Source: Thermofilaceae archaeon
GTDB taxonomy: Archaea > Thermoproteota > Thermoprotei > Thermofilales > Thermofilaceae
Length of the DNA stretch: 64,000 nucleotides
Assembly (NCBI GenBank): GCA_038731975.1
Contig: JAVYQJ010000007.1
Span: 18,020-82,019, forward strand
Reading direction: 5' to 3'
Positions 24,839-32,654 of this stretch are shown piece by piece. Position 1 is the first letter of the stretch, and every line of letters begins with the position of its first letter. Under the pieces are notes generated by a model. The model did not search any database. It was not told the DNA's origin and saw only the letters and a list, made by a program, of their open reading frames with translations. The translations under genes and the position numbers were made by a program.

Positions 24839-25394
24839 AGCCCGAGTTGGGGTCGAGCCCTATCGTTGGTTCATCAAGGAAGAGGATCGGAGGGTCGTGC
24901 AGCAAGGCCCTCGCGATGTTGAGCTTCGACTTCATCCCCGTGCTGTACTCCTCAACCAGCCTATCCGCGTCCGCGCTTAAGTCGAGGAGCTCGAGAAGCT
25001 GGCTTATCCTGCGCCTCGCGTGCTTTTCATCCATGTGGTACAGGCGGGCGAAGTAGAGGAGGTTCTCCCGGCCCGTCAGCTTCCAGTAGAAACCCCTATC
25101 GCTGTAGAGGCTGACCCCTATCACCTCCCTAACCCTTGGAGCTTCCTTCACCACGTGGAAGCCCCCAACCCACGCTTCACCCGAGTCGGGCAGCAGGAGC
25201 GTGCTCAGTATCTTTATCGTCGTTGTTTTTCCAGCCCCGTTTGGGCCCAGTAGCCCGAAGATCTCCCCCCTCCTGACCTCGAAGGAGACCCCCTTGAGCG
25301 CTTCAACGATCCTCCTCCTCCCGCGGAAGAGCATTCCCCCCTCTCTTGTGACGAAGGTTTTGCGGAGTTCAACGGCTTTGATAGCAGCGTCCAC
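24837..25394 (-). CDS. Truncated ABC transporter ATP-binding protein (DrrA-like)
   Basis: An ABC ATPase cut to 185 residues. Walker A (GPNGAGKTT, about residue 48), Q/F-loop region, signature (STGMKSKLNIARALL) and Walker B (ILFLDEPTIGLDP) are present, but the chain stops four residues after the D-loop, losing the His switch and about 130 residues of a normal drug/polysaccharide-exporter ATPase. It cannot complete a catalytic cycle. The promoter is intact (CATATATATT, 25415-25424, 26 nt before the GTG), so the loss looks recent. The next bases are the tail of its permease partner. Confidence 0.8.
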   Translation of the reverse strand: MDAAIKAVELRKTFVTREGGMLFRGRRRIVEALKGVSFEVRRGEIFGLLGPNGAGKTTTIKILSTLLLPDSGEAWVGGFHVVKEAPRVREVIGVSLYSDRGFYWKLTGRENLLYFARLYHMDEKHARRRISQLLELLDLSADADRLVEEYSTGMKSKLNIARALLHDPPILFLDEPTIGLDPNSG

Positions 25395-25414
25395 GCTCGC
25401 GCCTCACCGGCGAC

Positions 25415-25424
25415 AATATATATG
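25415..25424 (-). promoter_or_regulatory. TATA box of the truncated ABC ATPase gene
   Basis: CATATATATT on the minus strand, centred about 25 nt before the GTG at 25394. One of the strongest TATA boxes in the window. Confidence 0.6.
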
Positions 25425-25538
25425 CGTTAGTTTACACAACCCCGCTCAAACTGTAGTTCGGCGGGGGCGGGATTGCGTCATCCCCGCGTGGCCTGTGGTT
25501 CGCGCTAGGGTTAAAGCGGTCCCGAAGCTGCTCCCCCT

Positions 25539-27611
25539 GTGCTGCTGCTCGCTCTCCTGCTGATCGCTCTGCTGGCGTCACCCGCGATGGTTTACTCCCG
25601 CCCGCTGGCTCCACCAACCCTTCAGCTGGTGGAGGTAGACGGGGTGCTCGTGCCCTTGCAGAACGGTGTCGTTTACCCGACCTTCGCTTTCCAGCCCTCC
25701 CGCAGGTACATCGATCTGGGGGGCGAGTGGGAGATCCTCTACGATGAGGAGGGGGGTGAGGCGATGTTCGGCGGTGTAAGGCTCTCGCTGGCGCCGAGAA
25801 CGGGTGAGGTGCTTCAGCTGCTCGAGCAGCAGATGAGGACGGCCCTGGCTAGGAGCGGCTGGATGAGAACGCGAGTCCCCTCGTGCAATAACGCGAGGGG
25901 CTCCGCAAGGGAGGGGTACCAGGGGGTTGCATGGTACCGGAGGGTCTTCGAAGTCGCCGGCGGTCAGCTGGAGGGGCGCGCGAGGGTATTCCTGGTCTTC
26001 CACGGGGTCAACTACGTGGCCGACGTGTGGCTGAACGGCGTGTATCTAGGCTACCACGAGGGCGGCTTCACGCCCTTCCTGTTCGATGCTACACGCGCGC
26101 TTAAGCCCGGGTTGAACGAGCTCGTCGTCCGGGTCGATAACGTGCCCTGGGACTCTCCTGACTCTCGCTTCCTCTCGGTCCCCTACGCGAAGTGCGACTG
26201 GTGGAACTACGGTGGCATCTACCGGGAGGTCTACATAGAGATCGTGAACTCCACGTACATCGCACGGCTCGATCTGATAGCTGAGAAAGGTGCGGGTTGG
26301 ACTCTCAGGGCCCGGGCCACGATCGTGAGCGACGGAGCCCGTAGGGCAACGCTCAAGCTCGCGCTCTACCCGGCCAACGCGGCGGGGCGGCTCGAGTGGA
26401 GCCCAGCCCTCGTGGCCGATCGCTCAGCACCGCTGGTTGAACTAGCCCGGGAGGTCGAGCTGCGGACAGGGATCAGCGTTTTCGAAGTCCGCCTGGACGG
26501 CCTAGAGGTCTCTGAGTGGAGCACCGAGAACCCCCGCCTCTACGTCGTGGGCGCCCAATTGGTTGTAGACGGCTTGGTTGTGGACGAGCTCTACGATCAG
26601 TTCGGCTTTAGAACAGTCGGTATCAGTGGGGGTAGGATCACGATCAACGGGGAACCCGTTTTCCTGAGGGGTGTGGCCAGGCACGAGGACCACCCTGCCT
26701 ACGGAAGATCAATACCACCAGAGCTGATCTACGGGGACCTCGTCATCGTGAAGGAGGTTGGAGCGAACTTCCTTAGGACAGCCCACTACCCGAACCACCC
26801 GCTCACCTACGTGTACGCGGATCGGCTTGGCCTCCTGGTCTGGGAGGAGATACCGGTCTACTGGTTCGACTGCGCGGGCTTCCGGGTAGTAATGGAGAGG
26901 GGTGTTGCGGAGCAGATGCTGCTGGAGATGATCTTCAGAGACTTCAACCGACCCTCGATCATCATCTGGAGCTTCGCGAACGAGTGCGCCTGCAGAGAGG
27001 AGCGCGTCGCCTACCTGAGGAGGATGAGGGAGCTGGCGAAGAGGATCGATCCCACTCGGCTCCTCACCCAGGCGGTGCGGTGGGACCCGACAGACGACAC
27101 CTCGCTGAGAGCCGGGCTCGACGTGCTGGCAGTCAACATGTACTTCGGCGTTTTCTACGGGAGGATCGAGGACCTGGAGGGGGCGATACAGGAGCTTCGG
27201 AGGAGGTACCCAAGCCTTCCCCTCTTAATCAGCGAGTTCGGCTACTGGTCCGGAGGCGGCGTGGGCGAGGCTGGGCAGTTGGAGTACTTCATAAAGGCAT
27301 GGAGGATTATCAGGTCGAGGGCCGGGGAACTGGCTGGCGCCGTCTGGTGGACCATCTTCGACTACGACAGCATGATCGTGTTCAACACGTTCGGCGCGCT
27401 CGACTGGCACCGTACCCACCGCAAGCTGCTGTACCAGGGGCTTCGAGAGGCCTACCACGCTCCTCTCGAGCCGGAAGCTCGAGGGCAATGGGCTCCGCAG
27501 CTCTTCGCCGCGCTGATCGCAGCCTCCCTACTTGCTCTCGTTGCCGCCCGCAGGTTTCGTAAAGCATCTGAAAAAGGCATCGCTCAGAATCCCCGCGGCT
27601 CCGGTGCGTAA
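25539..27611 (+). CDS. Secreted, C-terminally membrane-anchored GH2 glycosidase
   Basis: A 690-residue extracellular enzyme. A signal peptide (about 1-20) is followed by the GH2 sugar-binding jelly roll (GVAWYRRVF, DVWLNGVYLGYHEGGFTPF), the Ig-like domain and a TIM barrel with acid/base Glu482 in SFANEC and nucleophile Glu566 in LISEFGYW. A C-terminal hydrophobic helix (FAALIAASLLALVAA) with Arg/Lys after it anchors it to the membrane from the outside. The family includes beta-galactosidase, beta-glucuronidase and beta-mannosidase; the substrate is open. The GTG start is 27 nt from GGGTTAAAG. Divergent from the decayed ABC ATPase. Confidence 0.9.
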   Translation: MLLLALLLIALLASPAMVYSRPLAPPTLQLVEVDGVLVPLQNGVVYPTFAFQPSRRYIDLGGEWEILYDEEGGEAMFGGVRLSLAPRTGEVLQLLEQQMRTALARSGWMRTRVPSCNNARGSAREGYQGVAWYRRVFEVAGGQLEGRARVFLVFHGVNYVADVWLNGVYLGYHEGGFTPFLFDATRALKPGLNELVVRVDNVPWDSPDSRFLSVPYAKCDWWNYGGIYREVYIEIVNSTYIARLDLIAEKGAGWTLRARATIVSDGARRATLKLALYPANAAGRLEWSPALVADRSAPLVELAREVELRTGISVFEVRLDGLEVSEWSTENPRLYVVGAQLVVDGLVVDELYDQFGFRTVGISGGRITINGEPVFLRGVARHEDHPAYGRSIPPELIYGDLVIVKEVGANFLRTAHYPNHPLTYVYADRLGLLVWEEIPVYWFDCAGFRVVMERGVAEQMLLEMIFRDFNRPSIIIWSFANECACREERVAYLRRMRELAKRIDPTRLLTQAVRWDPTDDTSLRAGLDVLAVNMYFGVFYGRIEDLEGAIQELRRRYPSLPLLISEFGYWSGGGVGEAGQLEYFIKAWRIIRSRAGELAGAVWWTIFDYDSMIVFNTFGALDWHRTHRKLLYQGLREAYHAPLEPEARGQWAPQLFAALIAASLLALVAARRFRKASEKGIAQNPRGSGA

Positions 27612-27740
27612 GTCAGCTTTTCAACATGAACTTCCAAGAGTCTATGGAGTGTCGGGATGATTGTGCGAGTTGCGGTTTTTGCACTCATGGTAGTCTACTA
27701 ACGGTCTTAAGCTCGAGCATGGACTCGCAAACGGTAAGTT

Positions 27741-28712
27741 GTGACCGAGGAGGATTCGTCGAGTAAACTGGTCGAGCGATCAACACCCTTAATTAGGAGC
27801 AGAGTTCTCGCCCGCTTCCTCGGCTTCGACGGGAAGCCCCTCTACTTCAAGTGGGAGGGCGCGAACCCAACCGGTACGCATAAGGATAGAGCGGCTGTCG
27901 CTCACGTGCTCTCAGCGCTCGAGAAGGGGATGGAGGTTGTGACGGTCGGCACCTGCGGGAACTACGGCGTGGCTCTCGCATACTACGCGCGTCAGTTCGG
28001 CCTATCAGCGGTGATTTACGTACCGGAGGGCTACGAGAACAGCAGGATCGATGAGATGAGAAGGCTGGGGGCAGAGGTTGTGCTCGTCGAGGGGGGCTAC
28101 GAGGAGGCGGTTGAAGCGAGCGTTAGGGCGGCAGCGAGTAACGGGTGGTACGACGCGAACCCTGGTAGCGTCAACAACGAACTGAGCCTCGAAGCCTACT
28201 CGAGCATCGCGAGCGAAATCGTGAGGCAGTTGGGCGACGCGCCTTACGCCGTTGCGGTCCCGGTGGGCAACGGGACGACGCTCGCCGGCCTCTACAGGGG
28301 TTTCCTAAGGATGTACAGGGAGGGCTACGCGACCGGCATCCCACGGCTCATCGCCGCAACCACCTCTCACGCCAACCAGCTCGCGCTGATCTGGAGGAGG
28401 AAGGCTACCCTGGATGAGCCGGTTCAAGTAAGGGAGACGTGGATCAACGAGCCACTCGCGGCGGCCAAAGCCCTCGACGCAGCGGAAGCCCTTGAGGCTC
28501 TCCGCTCCACGAGGGGCACGGTCTACACGTTCAGTGACGAGGAGATGCTGGAAGCAGCCATACTGATGAGAGCCCTCGAGAGGCTCCCCGCGCTCCCAGC
28601 CTCCGCCTCGTCCCTGCTTGCTCTTAACAAGTTGAAAAGCGAGGAGCTCGAGGGACCGGTAGTGGCTGTGGTGACCGGAAGGTGGATGAACGGCCGAAAG
28701 CTGTCATACTAG
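27741..28712 (+). CDS. Threonine synthase-like PLP-dependent enzyme
   Basis: Fold-type II PLP enzyme of 323 residues with the PLP lysine in NPTGTHKDRAA, the phosphate-binding glycine loop in VPVGNGTT and the TCGNYGVALAYYAR helix, as in threonine synthase and cysteate synthase. It is shorter than true threonine synthase and lacks its N-terminal domain. It overlaps the DUF1611 gene by 31 nt, so the products probably act on a common amino acid-like metabolite. GTG start; a TATA candidate (TCTTAAGC) lies about 34 nt upstream. Could be a threonine synthase, a beta-eliminating/replacing enzyme or an amino-acid racemase-like protein. Confidence 0.75.
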   Translation: MTEEDSSSKLVERSTPLIRSRVLARFLGFDGKPLYFKWEGANPTGTHKDRAAVAHVLSALEKGMEVVTVGTCGNYGVALAYYARQFGLSAVIYVPEGYENSRIDEMRRLGAEVVLVEGGYEEAVEASVRAAASNGWYDANPGSVNNELSLEAYSSIASEIVRQLGDAPYAVAVPVGNGTTLAGLYRGFLRMYREGYATGIPRLIAATTSHANQLALIWRRKATLDEPVQVRETWINEPLAAAKALDAAEALEALRSTRGTVYTFSDEEMLEAAILMRALERLPALPASASSLLALNKLKSEELEGPVVAVVTGRWMNGRKLSY

Positions 28713-29746
28713 CGGAGGGCTTTTACGCGACCACCGACGCCAAGACTGCCCACGGCCTAGTGAGGAGGAGCGAGCGCTACAGGATCGTCGGCGTCATCGA
28801 TAGCAGGCTCGCCGGCCTGGACGCTGGGGAGGTTCTCGACGGAAAGAGGCGGGGCATCAGGATCTACGCGTCGCTCGAGGAGGCGCTAGGGGAACACCCC
28901 GACGTGAGGTACCTGATAATCGGTGTTGCAACCACGGGGGGAGTACTACCTCCGGGCTACAGGGAGACGGTGAAAGCGGCGCTCAAGAGAGGGATCAGCG
29001 TCGTCTCCGGCCTCCACGAGTTCCTCAGCGACGACCCTGAGCTTGCTCAGATCGCTCGCTCCACAGGCGCGGAGATCATAGACGTCCGCAAGCTCTTCTA
29101 CGGCATGCGCATCCACTACAGCGGTAGGATAAGGGAGGTGAAGGCGCTGAAGATCGTGGTGGCGGGGACGGACTCCGCCGTGGGTAAGCGGACGACCGCC
29201 TGGATGATCGCTGACGAGCTGAACGGGCGCGGCGTTAAAACGGTCTTCATCGGGACGGGGCAGACCGCGTGGATGCAGGGGGCCAAGTACGCCTTCGTCC
29301 TGGACAGCCTGATCAACGACTTCATTCCGGGAGTCCTCGAAGACGTCGTCTGGAGGGCGTACGTTGAGGAGCGCCCAAAGGCTATCGTCGTGCCTGGCCA
29401 GGGCTCACCCCTCCACCCGGTTTTCCCCGGAACCTTCGAGATCCTCAACCTGCTGAAGCCAGAGGTAACGATCCTGCAGCACGCGCCCTCCAGGAAGCAC
29501 TTTGACGGCTTCCCCGAGTATCCCATGCCCCCGCTGGAAGACTACCTCAAGCTGCTGGAGATCCTCACCGGGAGGAGCGTCTTCGCGATCACGCTGAACA
29601 CAGAGGGTTTGACGAGGGAGGAGGCCCTAGCTATCAGGGCGGAGCTCGAGATGAAGTACGGCATACCAACCGTCGTGCCCCTGGAGGAGGGGGTTGGCAG
29701 GATTGTGGACTTGATCCTGGAGAGGTTCCCTCAGCTGAAGGGTTAG
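28682..29746 (+). CDS. DUF1611 family P-loop protein (DgcN-like)
   Basis: A 354-residue protein with an N-terminal Rossmann domain (about 1-140) and a C-terminal P-loop domain whose Walker A is GTDSAVGKRTTA near residue 165, followed by GTGQTAWMQGA and VPGQGSPLHPVFPGT, all typical of DUF1611. Bacterial and haloarchaeal members (DgcN) have been reported in N-acylation of D-glutamate before racemisation; other members are uncharacterised. Coupled by a 31-nt overlap to the PLP enzyme. The TAG stop overlaps the stop of the convergent regulator gene by 4 nt. Confidence 0.8.
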   Translation: MDERPKAVILAEGFYATTDAKTAHGLVRRSERYRIVGVIDSRLAGLDAGEVLDGKRRGIRIYASLEEALGEHPDVRYLIIGVATTGGVLPPGYRETVKAALKRGISVVSGLHEFLSDDPELAQIARSTGAEIIDVRKLFYGMRIHYSGRIREVKALKIVVAGTDSAVGKRTTAWMIADELNGRGVKTVFIGTGQTAWMQGAKYAFVLDSLINDFIPGVLEDVVWRAYVEERPKAIVVPGQGSPLHPVFPGTFEILNLLKPEVTILQHAPSRKHFDGFPEYPMPPLEDYLKLLEILTGRSVFAITLNTEGLTREEALAIRAELEMKYGIPTVVPLEEGVGRIVDLILERFPQLKG

Positions 29747-30492
29747 AGGCTCAGCTCGAAGCCGCTGGGAGTTTTCCGGACGATTATCTTCACCTTCCTT
29801 ACCCCATACTTCACCAGGTTCTCCGCCAAATCGACACCGACTGAGGCTACGATTAGCGCACCCACGAGCTCGCACTTGGCCTGCTCCAGTATGGAGGAGA
29901 TCGCCTGGAGGGATTCGAAGTTCCTCGTCACACCCTTCACCACCAGAACTCTCGCTCCCTTCTCGAGGGCCTCCCTAGGGATGTGCAGGTAGACCGTCTC
30001 GCCCCTCTCGCTCGAACGATAGGAGGCGGTGTACAGCTTCCCCCAGCTCGCCCAGGCCCTCTCTGTCGCGACGCACGCGTCCGCGCTCAACCAGTCCGCT
30101 ACTATCGCGGCGAGAGCCGAATCGCGCTCGTTTGTCGCCAGCACGAGGTCAACGTTGTCATCCCCGAACGCTTTCCACGCTATGTAGCCGACCAGGTTGA
30201 GGAAGCGGGGGTTGAAGAACAGGCGCCACTCCTCCGCTATGCCCTGGGGCTTTACGACAAGCTCCCTGATCGCCCGCTCCAGAAGGTGCTTGCTCTCGAT
30301 CGCGTCCAGCAGCTTCTTCGCGGTTCCGCGCTCGGGGAACTGGACGTGACTCGTGTACCTCCAGAGGACCTGAGCCGGGACGTCTAGGAGCTCCTCTAGC
30401 TCCTTGAAGGTGTAGACCTCCTTCAATCCGCCCAGTAGCCTCACAGCGACGTACGAGCTCTCCTTATCTCTATCCCCCGAATTCGGGGGCAT
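29743..30492 (-). CDS. HTH plus phosphoribosyltransferase-like transcriptional regulator (GfcR/PurR type)
   Basis: About 249 residues: an N-terminal helix-turn-helix region (YTFKELEELLDVPAQVLWRYTS) and a type I PRTase-like domain from about residue 95. The PRPP-loop position reads VLVVKGVTRNFESL, without the paired acidic residues of active enzymes, so it probably senses a phosphorylated metabolite and does not catalyse. ATG 30492 is chosen over a start 120 nt upstream, because the TATA box at 30520-30529 lies between them. Divergent from sucC, with an inverted repeat between promoter and start, suggesting it regulates itself and sucCD. Confidence 0.7.
   Translation of the reverse strand: MPPNSGDRDKESSYVAVRLLGGLKEVYTFKELEELLDVPAQVLWRYTSHVQFPERGTAKKLLDAIESKHLLERAIRELVVKPQGIAEEWRLFFNPRFLNLVGYIAWKAFGDDNVDLVLATNERDSALAAIVADWLSADACVATERAWASWGKLYTASYRSSERGETVYLHIPREALEKGARVLVVKGVTRNFESLQAISSILEQAKCELVGALIVASVGVDLAENLVKYGVRKVKIIVRKTPSGFELSL
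30474..30489. repeat. Perfect 16-bp palindrome inside the regulator's first codons
   Basis: CCCCCGAATTCGGGGG lies over codons 2-7 of the PRTase-type regulator. Its GC arms would also form a very stable mRNA hairpin 2 nt after the start codon. Confidence 0.6.
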
Positions 30493-30493
30493 T

Positions 30494-30515
30494 CCTCTCC
30501 CTGTGTCAGGAGAGG
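30494..30515. promoter_or_regulatory. Candidate operator between the regulator gene and sucC
   Basis: CCTCTCC (30494-30500), 8-nt spacer, GGAGAGG (30509-30515): a perfect 7-bp inverted repeat. It covers the transcription start of the regulator and lies just upstream of the TATA/BRE of sucC, a good place for control of both. Confidence 0.5.
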
Positions 30516-30519
30516 TGCA

Positions 30520-30529
30520 CAATAAATAC
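30520..30529. promoter_or_regulatory. TATA region for sucC and the divergent regulator
   Basis: CAATAAATAC is centred 25-26 nt before the sucC GTG (30550), fitting a leaderless transcript. Read on the other strand it would start the regulator transcript near 30499, 7 nt before its ATG. Confidence 0.55.
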
Positions 30530-30549
30530 CTTCTGCAAAAACATAGCCT

Positions 30550-31659
30550 GTGATACTCCACGAGTTCGAGGTTAAGCGGATCCTCGAGCAGTACGGAATC
30601 CCCACGGAGCAAGCAGTCCTGGTCGGCGAGGCAGACGTGGGGAGATTCGAGGAGCTAGTATCCCGCCTCAAACCCCCCTACGTCGTGAAAGCCCAGGTAC
30701 GTGGGTGGGGCAGGGGGAGGATGGGCTTGGTGAGGATCGCGGGAACGCTCAGCGAGGCTAAGTCGCACGCGCTGCAAATGCTCGGTGCAACGTTCAGGGG
30801 CGAGAGAGTTAGGCACGTGATGGTCTCGGAGAAGCTCCGCGTGGTGAGGGAGCTGTACTTGTCCATGATGGTGGGTGGCTCTCCGCCGGGGGTGCTCCTC
30901 TTAGCCAGCTCCGCCGGCGGGATCGAGGTGGAGGAGGCTGCGGGAGGTGTGCTCATGCTGAGGGTGGATCCGTACACGGGCCTCAGGAGCTACCACGTGA
31001 GGCGGGTCGCGAAGCAGCTGAACACGCCGGAGAGCGCGATCGAGCCCATCCTGCGGGGCATGTACAAGGCCCTTTGGGACTACAGCCTCACCCTCCTCGA
31101 GCTCAACCCTCTAGCCGAGACTGAGCGGGGGCTCGTTGCGGTGGATCGCAAGGCCATCGCGGACACCGACTCGGGCAACCCTAGGCTCGCGGAGTTCATC
31201 TCCAGGTACGAGGAGGAGCTCGGCTCCCTGCAGCTCGAAGCTAAGCGGTGGGGTTTCGCCGCGGTGGAGCTTGAGGGAGATGTCGCGGTGGTCGGTAACG
31301 GCGCGGGGCTGACGCTGGCCACCTTGGACGCGGTGGCTGAGGCTGGCGGGAGGCCGGGTCTCTTCCTCGACCTGGGCGGTGGAGCAGCGGCGGAGCGCGT
31401 GAAAGCTGCGCTAAAGCTCGTGCTGAGCGAGCCCGGCATCCAGAAGGTGCTGGTGAACATCGTGGGCGGGATCACTAGGTGCGATGAGGTGGCGAAGGGG
31501 GTTGTCGAAGCCCTACGAGAGGCCGGTGGAAGGAGCGTTAAGCTGGTGGTACGCTTGACCGGCTTCATGGAGGAGGAGGGGAGGAGGATCCTCAGCGAGG
31601 CGGGGGTCAAGGTCTTCGGAGCGCTAGAGGAGGCTGTGAGCGAGGTGGTCGGCCCGTGA
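30550..31659 (+). CDS. sucC: Succinyl-CoA synthetase (ADP-forming) beta subunit
   Basis: ATP-grasp subunit that binds nucleotide and succinate; the enzyme makes ATP from succinyl-CoA. HEFEVKRILEQYGIP starts the ATP-grasp fold, VVKAQVRGWGRG carries the nucleotide lysine, ELNPLAETERG the metal-binding Asn/Glu, and the C-terminal Rossmann-like half has FLDLGGGAAAERV and VNIVGGITRCDEVA. Length 369 is normal. GTG start placed by the TATA box. Overlaps sucD by 4 nt. With the ferredoxin oxidoreductase and gdhA nearby it forms the 2-oxoglutarate to succinate route. Confidence 0.93.
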   Translation: MILHEFEVKRILEQYGIPTEQAVLVGEADVGRFEELVSRLKPPYVVKAQVRGWGRGRMGLVRIAGTLSEAKSHALQMLGATFRGERVRHVMVSEKLRVVRELYLSMMVGGSPPGVLLLASSAGGIEVEEAAGGVLMLRVDPYTGLRSYHVRRVAKQLNTPESAIEPILRGMYKALWDYSLTLLELNPLAETERGLVAVDRKAIADTDSGNPRLAEFISRYEEELGSLQLEAKRWGFAAVELEGDVAVVGNGAGLTLATLDAVAEAGGRPGLFLDLGGGAAAERVKAALKLVLSEPGIQKVLVNIVGGITRCDEVAKGVVEALREAGGRSVKLVVRLTGFMEEEGRRILSEAGVKVFGALEEAVSEVVGP

Positions 31660-32543
31660 CGATTCTCGTAGATCAGGGCACGAGGGTCCTCGTGCAGGGG
31701 ATCACAGGGAGGCAGGGTAGCCTGCACACGGAGGAGATGCTCCGCTACGGGACAAAGGTCGTAGCCGGAGTTTCGCCCGGCAAGGGGGGTGGGAGGGTGC
31801 ACGGTGTCCCGGTCTACGATACAGTGGCTGAGGCGGTGGAGGCCCACCCCGACATCAACGCGTCGATAATCTTCGTCCCGGCACGCTACGCTCCAGACGC
31901 CGTCTATGAGGCGGTTGACGCTGGGATCCCGCTGGTAGTGGTTATCACGGAGGGGATCCCGGTGCACGAAACCCTCCTCATGGTCAACTACGCCACGCGG
32001 CGGGGCTCCACGATCATCGGTCCAAACACGCCGGGCGTGATCAGCGTTGGGAAGTGCAAGGTGGGGATCATGCCGGGTCACCTCTTCAAGCCCGGGAGGA
32101 TCGGTATCGTTTCGAGGAGCGGGACGCTCACCTACGAGGTCGCGTTGAGGCTCGCCGAAGCGGGCTTCGGAGTATCGACCGCCGTCGGGATCGGCGGAGA
32201 CCCTGTCACTGGGCTCAGCTTCTGGGACGTCTACGAGATGTTCCAGCGGGATCCCGAAACGGACGCCGTGGTACTCGTGGGAGAGATCGGTGGAACGAGG
32301 GAGGAGGAGTTCGCCAGGGCGTACGCTGTAAGGCGCGGCAAGCCCGTCGTCGCGTACATAGCCGGCCGCTACGCGCCACCCGGCAGGAGGATGGGTCACG
32401 CCGGTGCCATAGCATTCGGCGCCCGGGGTACTTACGAGGGGAAGGTTGAGGAGCTCTCCCGAGCCGGAGTGCCCGTAGCCGGTAGCTTACGCGAGATCCC
32501 AGCGCTACTAACGCGGGCCCTAAGAGAGGCCGGCTCGGGGTAA
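31656..32543 (+). CDS. sucD: Succinyl-CoA synthetase alpha subunit
   Basis: CoA-binding and phospho-histidine subunit. The CoA-binding Rossmann domain begins with QGITGRQGSLHTEEM; the GPNTPGVI loop, the SRSGTLTYEVA motif and the active-site His in MGHAGAIAFG are all present, so the enzyme should be catalytic. 295 residues. Translationally coupled to sucC (GTGA overlap). A small hairpin (CTCGG/CCGAG) spans the stop codon; there is no T tract beside it. Confidence 0.94.
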   Translation: MTILVDQGTRVLVQGITGRQGSLHTEEMLRYGTKVVAGVSPGKGGGRVHGVPVYDTVAEAVEAHPDINASIIFVPARYAPDAVYEAVDAGIPLVVVITEGIPVHETLLMVNYATRRGSTIIGPNTPGVISVGKCKVGIMPGHLFKPGRIGIVSRSGTLTYEVALRLAEAGFGVSTAVGIGGDPVTGLSFWDVYEMFQRDPETDAVVLVGEIGGTREEEFARAYAVRRGKPVVAYIAGRYAPPGRRMGHAGAIAFGARGTYEGKVEELSRAGVPVAGSLREIPALLTRALREAGSG

Positions 32544-32654
32544 ACCGAGGATCGAGCGTAGCGGCTAAACAGCGCGCGTTTGACCGCGGTTAGCCAGCTC
32601 GTTGAAGGATTGCTAGGCCGACGGTAGATCTTCGCTCTAGCGATCGGCGAGGGG

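Noticed and set aside
31080..32399. Long minus-strand frame of 439 codons opposite sucC/sucD
   Set aside because: Composition is rich in Pro, Arg, His and Ser, it lies fully antisense to two well-recognised genes, and it shows no motif. Such frames are common in GC-rich DNA.
32534..32595. Two small inverted repeats after sucD (CTCGG/CCGAG and GGCTAA/TTAGCC) as a terminator
   Set aside because: Archaeal intrinsic termination depends on T tracts, which are absent here, and the stems are only 5-6 bp. They may be chance in GC-rich DNA.
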